A stretch of DNA of 64,000 bases from positions 62,001 through 126,000 of the forward strand of contig NZ_NQMO01000005.1 of the NCBI RefSeq assembly GCF_002257645.1, written 5' to 3'. Source of the stretch: Paenibacillus sp. XY044 (GTDB lineage: Bacteria > Bacillota > Bacilli > Paenibacillales > Paenibacillaceae). The translations under genes were made by a program, and so were the position numbers. The notes below the pieces were generated by a model. That model did no database searches, was not told where the DNA came from, and saw nothing but the letters and a program-made list of their open reading frames with translations. Of the stretch, positions 8,314-16,102 are shown one piece after another. How positions within the stretch are numbered: position 1 is the first letter of the stretch; every line of letters starts with the position of its first letter.

Positions 8314-8469
8314 GCAACAATATCCTCCTTCACGTTCGGGGGAGAGCCGGGCTCACCCATGTCTCATTAGCCCCACGTTGTGGTTCTTTGCTGTCGTCGT
8401 AGGTTCATGTCATTGCGGGGAGCCCCGACACTCGTAATGCTGGTAAGAAAAATAAACTTTATAAAGGAC

Positions 8470-8970
8470 CTAAGCCCTTGAATCGAAAAGGCCGCTGCGG
8501 GCCACGTTCCCGCTCCGATCCGCCGGATGGTGGTAGGTAACATCCTGATTCGGTCTGCCGACCAGAATATCCAGGGACAAATCTATAAACGAAAGCGACT
8601 GCTCGATCAGCTTCTGGTTCAGCTCGTTCGCCCTTTTCAGCTTCTGCAGGGTCTCCGACAGCTTCTCCTGAATGGCAAGCAGCCGCTTCTTCTCTTCCAC
8701 GTCAAAAACAAGCCGCGACAGTTCCGTCAGATTCAGGTTCAACTCCGATTTGATGCCGCGTTCGCGTAAATACTGCTGGGCTGAGACCGCGCGCTTCTGT
8801 TCGAGAATTTCGATCTGCTTTACCAGCTTGGCTTCCTGGTTCATGATCTTGATGAGAGACTCTACTTCGTTGGCAATGATGGCTTTCTTCTTCTCCGCGG
8901 TCAAGTCCAGCATATGGAGATGAACCGTATCCAGCTGCTCCAGCAGGTCGATTAAAGTATGAACAGACAT
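8470..8970 (-). CDS. flgN: FlgN-type flagellar chaperone (YvyG)
   Basis: FlgN is a cytoplasmic chaperone for FlgK and FlgL before export. This 166-residue protein is almost entirely predicted coiled coil from residue 5 to 140, rich in Leu, Glu and Lys, with a disordered tail. It lies directly between flgM and flgK, as yvyG does in B. subtilis. The ATG is at 8968-8970, 10 bp after flgM. Confidence 0.88.
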   Translation of the reverse strand: MSVHTLIDLLEQLDTVHLHMLDLTAEKKKAIIANEVESLIKIMNQEAKLVKQIEILEQKRAVSAQQYLRERGIKSELNLNLTELSRLVFDVEEKKRLLAIQEKLSETLQKLKRANELNQKLIEQSLSFIDLSLDILVGRPNQDVTYHHPADRSGNVARSGLFDSRA

Positions 8971-8980
8971 ATGGGGTCAC

Positions 8981-9265
8981 CTAATTCCTTGGGAAATCTT
9001 TAAAATAAGGCATCAGCTTATCGGCCAGCTTGCCTGCATCCACTTGATAGGTGCCGGAGGATATTCTCTGCTTCAGATCCTCGAGCTTCTTCGCTCTCTC
9101 CGGGTCATTGGCACGGCTCTGGGCCTCAAGCATTTCAATCGCCTCCGAGGAAATGGAAACCTGGTCCTTCTTGCGTGCAGGCTTCTGTGTTTCCTGCCGC
9201 TGCGTCTCCAAATTCCGTTGATAAGGGTTAACTCCACCAATTCTGCCGGTATCATTAATTTTCAT
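8981..9265 (-). CDS. flgM: Anti-sigma-D factor FlgM
   Basis: FlgM binds sigma-D and holds back late flagellar genes until the hook-basal body is finished. The 94-residue protein has a disordered N-terminal half. The C-terminal half contains V-S-I-S-S-E-A-I-E-M-L and R-I-S-S-G-T-Y-Q-V-D, the typical FlgM anti-sigma segment. I start at the ATG 9263-9265, with AAGGTGG about 5 nt upstream. The in-frame GTG at 9274 would sit on that ribosome site. Two close matches to the sigma-D consensus at hag and flaG in this window would be its downstream targets. Confidence 0.93.
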   Translation of the reverse strand: MKINDTGRIGGVNPYQRNLETQRQETQKPARKKDQVSISSEAIEMLEAQSRANDPERAKKLEDLKQRISSGTYQVDAGKLADKLMPYFKDFPRN

Positions 9266-9364
9266 ATCTTCCACCTTCTTTCACAATATGCGGGCTGCTC
9301 CACCGGGTACTTACCCGGTTTACGAAGCCGACACGTCAGCCCGTTCGCATGCAAAATGCAAACA

Positions 9365-9411
9365 ACCGATAATCTTTACTAAGTTTATCGGTCGTCACTG
9401 AAGCATTATTA
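9365..9411 (-). promoter_or_regulatory. Candidate sigma-D promoter / inverted repeat before flgM
   Basis: Minus-strand TAAT (9411-9408), a 15-bp spacer and ACCGATAA (9392-9385) match TAAA-N15-GCCGATAA with two changes. The -10 octamer is one arm of an 8-bp inverted repeat with 9365-9372, so a hairpin or operator reading is also possible. flgM has a sigma-D promoter in B. subtilis. Confidence 0.5.
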
Positions 9412-9443
9412 ATAGCTGCTGCCGTTTTTAGTGCGGCAGTCGG

Positions 9444-9854
9444 TTATTTGTGGAATTTATCCACGACGCGGTAGGCACCTTCGCCCGGTTTTCTAGGACT
9501 GGAATCCTGATCTTGGCCTGCTTGTGCAGCCTGGCTGAGCTCCCGGGTCAGACGGGTGCGGCAGGAGTCGCACATATGCCCCTCACGAATCAGCGTACCG
9601 CATACCTCGCACGGATACATCAAGTTCGGTGCATTCATGACCGAGATTCGGCCTTCACGGACAAAACTCGTAATCTGCTTGACGGAAACGCCCGTCGCTT
9701 CCGACAGCTCCTGTATATTGGCACCCTTCTGCTCCCGCAGATAATCCACGCAAATCTCGTATTCACGTTCGATCTCCTTGATGCAGTTCGGGCAAATGTC
9801 TCTGAAATTGGCGGCAAACAATCTGCCGCAGCGAGGGCAATTCGCAAGTTCCAC
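9444..9854 (-). CDS. yvyF: YvyF family flagellar operon protein, zinc-ribbon and helix-turn-helix
   Basis: The 136-residue protein begins with a zinc-ribbon-like C-P-R-C-G and a second C-P-N-C pair. A MerR-like helix-turn-helix stretch follows near residues 55-75 (L-S-E-A-T-G-V-S-V-K-Q-I). A second zinc site follows: C-E-V-C-G, then C-D-S-C. This architecture matches the TIGR03826/YvyF family found between comFC and flgM. A regulatory role in late flagellar expression is plausible but unproven. The GTG at 9852-9854 is chosen because AAGGGGAG lies 7 nt upstream. The TTG at 9881 has no such site. Confidence 0.85.
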   Translation of the reverse strand: MELANCPRCGRLFAANFRDICPNCIKEIEREYEICVDYLREQKGANIQELSEATGVSVKQITSFVREGRISVMNAPNLMYPCEVCGTLIREGHMCDSCRTRLTRELSQAAQAGQDQDSSPRKPGEGAYRVVDKFHK

Positions 9855-9959
9855 AATAACTCTCCCCTTATCGAATACCAAATCAAGCCATGATGATATG
9901 GTTCTAGATTACCTTATTCCGGCTCCCTTCGTCCATCTTAATTTACGAATTCCGGTAAA

Positions 9960-9982
9960 TCCTGACATGATTTTTGTCGGGA
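9960..9982 (-). other. Stem-loop directly after the comFC stop
   Basis: Arms 9975-9982 and 9960-9967 pair over 8 positions with a 7-nt A-rich loop. The following minus-strand sequence has only TTT, so this is a weak terminator or an intercistronic hairpin between comFC and yvyF. Confidence 0.4.
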
Positions 9983-11104
9983 TTACGACCGGGCCCAAGT
10001 CAGGCTGTATACTTCGGCGGCAAGCCCCAATCCCCGGTACAAAGCATCCCGCAGCACCTCTGCACACGCATTGATCGTGCTCCCCGTCGTGTAAATGTCG
10101 TCTATTAAAAGAATTTGCAGGGGCTGAGGTGCATTTTGAGCCGTTATAGCATGTCCACGGCTTTCATGACGAGTCACCACGCTATTACTATGACTTACAT
10201 AAGATGGCATCCCATATCTACTCTTATACAATGATAAGACAGCTGCCAAACCCTCCTCATACCCAGCAAACACATTATTCATCGAATCAATTCGCTCCTG
10301 GCGGGTTTTATAGCTCTGCTTGGCCGTATGCTCCCTGCGGACCAAAAGCGGCATGACCGGGATCCTCTGCTTGCTTCCAAGCCCTCTCGCCAGCACCTCC
10401 GCCTGATTAAACCCCCGCTCCTTTAAACGGACGCCGCTTACAGGTACATAAGTAATCACGTCCGGCTTCCATATAGTCTGGTCCGATGATTCTCTTAATC
10501 TATTGAAAAAGGGCACCTCGTGTAAAACGGAGCCAGCCTTTAAAATAAACGTTGAGAAAAATCCAATAGAGGCATCCGATAATCGAAACGTCGGACTTGA
10601 GGATTGGATTGAGCGGCCAGGTGATGCGGCTGAGCCCCGCGCTAGAATTGAATTCGGCGAAGATGTTGGAATTCCAATAGACGACAAAGATCCCCTTTGC
10701 GGTACGCCATGGTTAAGACCGAGCATAAGCCTGCTGAGCTCCTCCTGCATCTGCAGGTAAGCCCGGCTCAGCATGTGAACAAGCAGATCGGCGTATTTCT
10801 CATGCCCCCGATACTTATACTGGGCCAGCCATTCTCTCATCACCCCGTTATACTGCACGGCGCTCCGGTTGCAGACAAATGAACGATCTCTCATCTCCTC
10901 CCGCAAACAGTCCGGACAGCCGATGGCACGGCCGCAGCAGAGGCAGCGAGGCTTATGAATCCAGGGGATCGCCTCCGCACAGGATCGGCAGATGCCCGGC
11001 CATTCCCGGACTAGGCGGCCCAGGCTGCCGCAGGTCAGGCACGTTTCCCCGGGTGGAGCCAGCAAATACTGCATCATATGTAACAAGGAACTACTGGACT
11101 TCAA
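9983..11104 (-). CDS. comFC: ComFC-type phosphoribosyltransferase-fold competence protein
   Basis: ComFC works with ComFA in internalising single-stranded DNA during transformation. At 373 residues it is much longer than the usual 220-250. The N-terminus has zinc-type Cys pairs (22/25, 39/42, 54/57, 63/66). The C-terminus has the PRPP-loop-like motif I-L-L-I-D-D-I-Y-T-T-G-S-T at 331-343. Two extra stretches, about 125-213 (Ser/Pro/Ile-rich) and 284-328, account for the added length. The frame stays open, so they look like in-frame insertions. The start is the TTG at 11102-11104, with GGGAGG 9 nt upstream. Confidence 0.88.
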   Translation of the reverse strand: MKSSSSLLHMMQYLLAPPGETCLTCGSLGRLVREWPGICRSCAEAIPWIHKPRCLCCGRAIGCPDCLREEMRDRSFVCNRSAVQYNGVMREWLAQYKYRGHEKYADLLVHMLSRAYLQMQEELSRLMLGLNHGVPQRGSLSSIGIPTSSPNSILARGSAASPGRSIQSSSPTFRLSDASIGFFSTFILKAGSVLHEVPFFNRLRESSDQTIWKPDVITYVPVSGVRLKERGFNQAEVLARGLGSKQRIPVMPLLVRREHTAKQSYKTRQERIDSMNNVFAGYEEGLAAVLSLYKSRYGMPSYVSHSNSVVTRHESRGHAITAQNAPQPLQILLIDDIYTTGSTINACAEVLRDALYRGLGLAAEVYSLTWARS

Positions 11105-11125
11105 CTCAACATTCCTCCCATCAGC

Positions 11126-13348
11126 TTATGGCTTAGAAGGCTGCACCTTCAAATACCCGTGCCTGCCGGCAATCCGGTTCATCGCCTTGATCTGGTTTAC
11201 GGCCAGCTTTTGGGACAACGTCCACTGGGATGAGGCAAAAATGACCCTTCCCGCCGGATCCTCGGAAGACCGCCCGGCCCGGCCGGCCATTTGGACGAGC
11301 GACGCATCATCGAACAGGCTGCTGTCCGCGTCCAGAATATACACGTCACTGCGGGGAACAGTCACTCCCCGCTCCAGAATGGTCGTCGTTACGAGTAAAC
11401 GGATTTCCTTCTTCCGATAGGCCATGACTTTCTCACCACGCCCAGAATCTTCAGAAGATGTCCCTTCCACCGAAATATCTTTGAACCGGCGGCGTAGAAT
11501 CTCAACGAGCGGCCCGATATGGCGAATCCGGGAGACGAACAAAAAGATCTGCGCCCCCCGGTCGATCGACCGCCGAAGCTCCGCGACCAGCGGTCCCAGC
11601 AGCTTCGGCTGCCGCAGGCAGGTTTCCACGCCGCGCATTGCGATCCGCTTCGGCACAGGCAGCGGGTGGCCGTGGTACCTGACGGGCACCTTGGCATGCG
11701 GGAGCGTGCCCCGGGACACCTCCCGCTGCAGCGGACGCGGCGGCGTCGCCGACAAATACACAAACTTCCCGTCCGGCTTGCAGGCATGCTGTGCCGCATG
11801 GGCCAGCATGGGGTCGTTGTGGTACGGGAAGGCGTCCAGCTCATCGATCACCACCAGGTCAAATGCGTGGTAGAACCGCATCAGCTGGTGGGTGGTCGCA
11901 AGCGTCAAATTGCCGCTCTCCCAGCGCTCGGCGCTGCCGCCGTACAGGGTGACGATCCGGACACCGCTGAATGCTTTGGCCAGGCGTGGGGCGAGTTCGA
12001 GCACCACGTCCCGGCGCGGCGTGGCCACGAGGACGCGCCCACCCACCGCCAGCACGGAGTCCAGCAGCGGGAAGATCATTTCGGTTTTGCCCGCGCCCGT
12101 CACGGCCCACAGGAGGAAGCGGGAGGGCGCGATGCCCCCTTTGGGCGGCTCCGCCAGAAACCCCAGCGCAGCCCAGGCGGCATCGCCCTGGGCTGCGCTC
12201 AATCCCCACCGCCCCGCAACGGCGGCGGTGGACTCTCCGGCCGTGCCCCGCACGGCCGGATCCGCTGCTGTGCGAAGCAGCAGCGAGCAGGCGCGGCTGC
12301 GCCCGAGCGCGAGGCAAGCCTCGCAGTAGGCGCAGGCCGCGAGGCCGCACGCGGCGCAGGCCGTGCGGCCCGTGGCTTCGCTGCCGCACCGGCGGCAGCG
12401 GGGGGCCTGGCCGCGGTCGGCGCGCAGCGCGCCGCGGCGGCTACTGCGCGGGCCGGCGGCAGCCACGCCCGCGTCCATCGCTAGCTGGCCCTGCAGGTAG
12501 GCCAGCTGCGCCGCACTGTGCCAGGCGCCGGCAAGCCCCGGCGCCCGGTCGCTCAGCAGCGAGTCGACCTCCGCCGCGAGCAGCGACCGGCCGCACAGCC
12601 TGTCCACCAGCTGCGCGGCCTGCTCCGCAAGTCCCCTGAGCACAGCCGGATCCCTTACGTCTCCTGCCCACTGCCCCTCCTCCGGATGACGCATCAGCTC
12701 CTGCCATACGGCAGGAGCTAGTGGCTCGCCAAGCTCCCAGCGCCACATCCCGGAACAGCCATCCTCGATCTTTCTCTCATTGCCCTTAGGGTTGAATCCA
12801 TCCCGTACCACTCTGTCATGGTCCTTGGCTTTGAATCTATCCCCCGTCGTCTCGTCATTGCCCTTGGGTTTGAATCCATCTCGCACCTCTCCCTCATGGC
12901 CCTTAGCTTTGAATCCGTCCCGCTCCGCTCTGTCATGGCCCTTTGGCTTGAATTCGCCCCAAACTCCCGCTCCCCGATCCTTCATTCCCCTAAGACTGCC
13001 CTTTGTTATAGAATCATGCCTATCTCTGCCAGCCGACCAGCCATTCCCCCCCGCGTGAGATCTATCAACGCCGGTCTGTTCCCTTTCCATCTCCTCCCTC
13101 AGCTCCCCCTCCAACCATCCCTTCCACTGCTGCATCTTCCAGTGCGCCATGTCCGGCGTGCCTGCAAAAGCACTGGCCGCCTTGCAAGCCCAGCTTAAAG
13201 GCATGTCCCCCGACAGCAAAATCATCGTTCCATTCATCCCGGCATTCCGGCACATGTACTCCCACCATACGATGTCGATACGCAGGTCCAGCGAAATCTT
13301 CATCCTCCACCGCTGCCCTTGCCGGATGGCATATACCGCGACACGCAT
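11126..13348 (-). CDS. comFA: ComFA, late competence DNA helicase/translocase
   Basis: ComFA is a membrane-associated DEAD-type ATPase thought to pull incoming single-stranded DNA into the cell. The C-terminal half holds Walker A (A-V-T-G-A-G-K-T-E, 415-423), V-I-D-E-L-D-A-F-P, L-S-A-T-P-P and Q-M-A-G-R-A-G-R. Three C-x-x-C pairs at 318/321, 331/334 and 342/345 match the ComFA zinc site. At 740 residues it is far longer than the 463 residues of B. subtilis ComFA. The extra N-terminal region contains five 13-residue tandem repeats (132-196). The ATG is at 13346-13348 with AGGAGG upstream, 21 bp before comFC. Confidence 0.92.
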   Translation of the reverse strand: MRVAVYAIRQGQRWRMKISLDLRIDIVWWEYMCRNAGMNGTMILLSGDMPLSWACKAASAFAGTPDMAHWKMQQWKGWLEGELREEMEREQTGVDRSHAGGNGWSAGRDRHDSITKGSLRGMKDRGAGVWGEFKPKGHDRAERDGFKAKGHEGEVRDGFKPKGNDETTGDRFKAKDHDRVVRDGFNPKGNERKIEDGCSGMWRWELGEPLAPAVWQELMRHPEEGQWAGDVRDPAVLRGLAEQAAQLVDRLCGRSLLAAEVDSLLSDRAPGLAGAWHSAAQLAYLQGQLAMDAGVAAAGPRSSRRGALRADRGQAPRCRRCGSEATGRTACAACGLAACAYCEACLALGRSRACSLLLRTAADPAVRGTAGESTAAVAGRWGLSAAQGDAAWAALGFLAEPPKGGIAPSRFLLWAVTGAGKTEMIFPLLDSVLAVGGRVLVATPRRDVVLELAPRLAKAFSGVRIVTLYGGSAERWESGNLTLATTHQLMRFYHAFDLVVIDELDAFPYHNDPMLAHAAQHACKPDGKFVYLSATPPRPLQREVSRGTLPHAKVPVRYHGHPLPVPKRIAMRGVETCLRQPKLLGPLVAELRRSIDRGAQIFLFVSRIRHIGPLVEILRRRFKDISVEGTSSEDSGRGEKVMAYRKKEIRLLVTTTILERGVTVPRSDVYILDADSSLFDDASLVQMAGRAGRSSEDPAGRVIFASSQWTLSQKLAVNQIKAMNRIAGRHGYLKVQPSKP
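12761..12955 (-). repeat. 39-bp tandem repeat inside comFA, five copies
   Basis: The hexamer TTGAAT recurs on the plus strand at 12792, 12831, 12870, 12909 and 12948, an exact 39-bp period. Each unit encodes 13 residues with the pattern G-F-K-P/A-K-G-H/N-D/E followed by five variable residues and D. The copies alternate between Pro and Ala at position 4. Because 39 is a multiple of three, gain or loss of a copy keeps the frame. Confidence 0.95.
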
Positions 13349-13455
13349 ACGCCCGCCTCCTTTCTTCCTTCTAGTTTCGGTGAAACGTTAAATCCGAATA
13401 TCCGATCCTTTTTATTGAAAACCTCAAACACTTCGTGAATCTCTTCCGCTCAACG

Positions 13456-13498
13456 CAAAAAAGCACACCCCCGGGCCTCTCGCCTCTGGAGTGTGCTT
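13456..13498 (-). terminator. Intrinsic terminator upstream of comFA
   Basis: 8-bp arms (13498-13491 and 13468-13461) surround a G+C-rich middle, and a run of six T follows on the minus strand. It would end the degSU-side transcript after the small membrane-protein gene. That implies comFA has its own promoter in 13349-13455, which I could not identify. Confidence 0.8.
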
Positions 13499-13552
13499 CA
13501 CTCTGTATTCTGCATTATGCCGCCTGCCGGCATGAACGCAGTACCTCGTGCA

Positions 13553-13963
13553 TTATACATAAGGAATGCGCTCCGCTTCATGCGGATTTCTTAAATCAAT
13601 CATTTCGAAAGCCATGCCGTCACCCAGCACCAAGGTTTCTGCGAAATCTCCGTTCTCCACGGAGGACTGCATCGGGACGACGGACAATTCCATACCCGCG
13701 GTTCCGTACATCCGGCGGACAATCTCCACCGTCTGATCTGTGGACGCTGCATCCAGCACCGTTAGACGAAGCCTCTTACCTGAAACGAACGAATACCACC
13801 CGAATGCCCGGATGTACCATTCGATCTGTCCCTCATGGTTGGACGTTACCAGCGTATAGTGAACCCAGGGTGAACTTTTGCGCTTCTGCCAAGCATGAAA
13901 TAAGTGAACCGCCGCACCCGCCAGCACGTATACCGCCGTGATCCACAAAAGCGGAATCATCAT
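13553..13963 (-). CDS. Small membrane-anchored protein of unknown function
   Basis: I do not recognise this 136-residue protein. It has one N-terminal hydrophobic segment (about residues 3-22), then a basic stretch and a soluble domain. The soluble part contains L-R-L-T-V-L-D-A-A-S-T-D-Q-T-V-E-I-V, which faintly resembles the nucleotide-sugar site of GT-A glycosyltransferases (D-x-S-x-D-x-T). The protein is too short to be a complete enzyme of that type. The ATG at 13961-13963 has AGGAGGT 7 nt upstream, so it is probably translated. It lies between degU and the terminator before comFA. B. subtilis has an unrelated gene (yviA) in this slot. Confidence 0.7.
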   Translation of the reverse strand: MMIPLLWITAVYVLAGAAVHLFHAWQKRKSSPWVHYTLVTSNHEGQIEWYIRAFGWYSFVSGKRLRLTVLDAASTDQTVEIVRRMYGTAGMELSVVPMQSSVENGDFAETLVLGDGMAFEMIDLRNPHEAERIPYV

Positions 13964-14128
13964 GCAGACTCACCTCCTGTATACCCACACTATATGCGGG
14001 TACAAACCGGACGGTGAATGATAAAGGCCGGATCGCCCACACCTCTGACGAAAGGGGCATGAGCGAAGGTACAGTGGAAATTTTCACAAACCTTGGCAGA
14101 GACAAGCAGCCATCCCAAAATTATGGTA

Positions 14129-14851
14129 TTAGAGCGTAACCCAACCGTATTTAATCGAGTTGATAACTGCTTGCGTACGGTCGTCGACTTCCATCTTCTG
14201 CAGGATGCTGCTGACATGGTTCTTGACCGTCTTCTCACTAATGAATAGAAACTCTCCGATCATCTTGTTGCTCTTGCCTTCCGCCATCAGGCGCAGCACT
14301 TCGGCTTCCCTCCGGGTCAGCGGATTGTTCTCGCCGGCCACAAACTTGACGCCTGCTTCGCGGACGCCGCTCTCTGTCATGGCACCCGTTTCGTTCAGGA
14401 AAGTCATGCGCCGCAGCTGCTGAATCAGCTTGCCGGTCACTTTCGGATGAATGAATGCATAGCCTTCCTGAACCGAACGGATCGCATTGATCAACGACTC
14501 GGCTTCCATATCCTTGAGCAGGTATCCGTTCGCTCCCTTGCGAAGCGTCTCGAATACGTAACTCTCATCATCATGAATGGATAGAATAATGACCTTTACA
14601 TCCGGAAACAGCTCGCGGAGCTTCTCCGTGGCCTCCACACCATTTTCCACAGGCATATTAATATCCATCAGGACAATGTCGGGTTTGATATCGTTGCAGA
14701 ATTCAAGCACCTGAATACCATCGCCGCATTCCCCGATGACCTCAATGTCTTCCTCCATGTTCAAAATACGCTTCAGACCCTCGCGAAACAGTTGATGATC
14801 GTCAGCCAGGAGGACCTTAATGGTTGTTTTACCGGAATCTCTCGTTTCCAT
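14129..14851 (-). CDS. degU: Response regulator DegU
   Basis: DegU controls exoenzymes, competence, motility and multicellular behaviour in Bacillales. The receiver domain (about residues 11-130) has the acidic pair D17/D18, the phospho-acceptor D63 in L-M-D-I-N-M-P, and K114-region residues. A LuxR/FixJ helix-turn-helix follows at roughly 175-235, including L-T-R-R-E-A-E-V-L-R and S-E-K-T-V-K-N-H-V. The total of 240 residues is close to B. subtilis DegU (229). The ATG at 14849-14851 has AAAGGAG 7 nt upstream and is 4 bp after degS, so the pair is an operon. Confidence 0.95.
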   Translation of the reverse strand: METRDSGKTTIKVLLADDHQLFREGLKRILNMEEDIEVIGECGDGIQVLEFCNDIKPDIVLMDINMPVENGVEATEKLRELFPDVKVIILSIHDDESYVFETLRKGANGYLLKDMEAESLINAIRSVQEGYAFIHPKVTGKLIQQLRRMTFLNETGAMTESGVREAGVKFVAGENNPLTRREAEVLRLMAEGKSNKMIGEFLFISEKTVKNHVSSILQKMEVDDRTQAVINSIKYGWVTL

Positions 14852-14855
14852 CCAA

Positions 14856-16010
14856 CTACTCCTTTCCCTTTTCCACGTTCGTTGGGATATGGATAATGAT
14901 CTTCGTGCCCTGGTTCTCGGCCGATTCGATCTCCATTCTCCCTTCGAGAAGCTCTACCCTCTCGCGCATTCCGATCAATCCGAAATGATCCTTGCTCTTC
15001 TGTTCCAGAAGCTCGACTCGGAATCCAAGTCCATTGTCTTGAACGACAATTTTAACCATCTGCGCTTGATATGTAATCTCAATTAACACATAGGTTGGGT
15101 GGGCATGCTTCGCCGCATTGCTCAATGCTTCCTGGACCAGACGGTAGATCGCCGCCTCCATTGCAGAAGAAAGACGATGCTCTTTCCCTCTCGTTTCGAA
15201 CATGGTACGGATCTTGGTCTTCTCCTCATAGTCATGCGCGTATTTGCGCAGTGTCGGGATCAGTCCCAAATCATCGAGTGCCATAGGACGCAGATTAAAA
15301 ATGACCTTGCGCATTTCTTCAAGGCTGGAGCGTACTTGCCCCTTCAAATCTACAATTTCGTCCTGCACCATCTTAAATTCCTGCTTCAGCAGCATTCTTT
15401 CCACAATTTCGGTTCTCAGGACCAGGTTAGCGAGCAGCTGCGCCGGGCCATCATGGATTTCACGGGCGATGCGTTTGCGCTCTTCTTCCTGCGCCAAAAT
15501 GATTTTCAGACCGATCACCTGGCGGTTCTTGGCCGTCTCGATGATCCGGGTCACTTGTCCCAGCTCTCCCGACAGGTATTCCATGACAACGCCCATCTGC
15601 GATCCGATGGATTCGGCACGTTCTATCGAGTTTTCGACACTTCTCACCCGCTTCTGGAGTTCATCGCGTCTGGCTTTCAAATACATTTCCTTCTCGCGAT
15701 AAATCATCACATCAAGCTGCAGCTGCGTCGCTTTCTCGTAGGCCTGCCTAATATCATCCTCTTTGTACCGGACGAAGTCCCGGCTGACCTCGGTCAGCCG
15801 GATCCGGGAACGCCGGTAGTTCAGCTCCAGCTGATCCACCTTCTGCAGCGTATCCACGGTTTCCTTCATCACTAACTGCAGTTCCTGATTCAGCGTGAGC
15901 AGCTCGTCCCGGGCCGTCTCGAGAATCTCGAACATCTGATATTTGCTGTTTTCCACCACCTGGATGGCATTCTTAATGACTCGGTCTATCGCATCGGCTT
16001 GAAAATCCAC
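14856..16010 (-). CDS. degS: Sensor histidine kinase DegS
   Basis: DegS is a cytoplasmic sensor kinase that phosphorylates and dephosphorylates DegU. The 384-residue protein matches DegS length and layout. Residues 1-170 form a long predicted coiled-coil sensor. A HisKA_3 dimerisation domain follows, with the phospho-acceptor H186 in R-E-I-H-D-G-P-A-Q. The HATPase domain includes V-Q-D-N-G-L-G-F and F-G-L-I-G-M-R-E-R. No membrane segment is present, as is normal for DegS. The start is the GTG at 16008-16010, with GGAG about 10 nt upstream. Confidence 0.95.
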   Translation of the reverse strand: MDFQADAIDRVIKNAIQVVENSKYQMFEILETARDELLTLNQELQLVMKETVDTLQKVDQLELNYRRSRIRLTEVSRDFVRYKEDDIRQAYEKATQLQLDVMIYREKEMYLKARRDELQKRVRSVENSIERAESIGSQMGVVMEYLSGELGQVTRIIETAKNRQVIGLKIILAQEEERKRIAREIHDGPAQLLANLVLRTEIVERMLLKQEFKMVQDEIVDLKGQVRSSLEEMRKVIFNLRPMALDDLGLIPTLRKYAHDYEEKTKIRTMFETRGKEHRLSSAMEAAIYRLVQEALSNAAKHAHPTYVLIEITYQAQMVKIVVQDNGLGFRVELLEQKSKDHFGLIGMRERVELLEGRMEIESAENQGTKIIIHIPTNVEKGKE

Positions 16011-16102
16011 GAATTTCTACTCCATTTCTAACCATTACAGTTCTACATAGAATGAGCTGCAGTCACATTTCCTAAGTTCAATTCTATACATATCATACCA
16101 TA

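Noticed and set aside
13349..13455. ComK box upstream of comFA
   Set aside because: The AAAA-N5-TTTT pattern is absent. Only TTTT-N4-AAAA occurs, in the wrong order.
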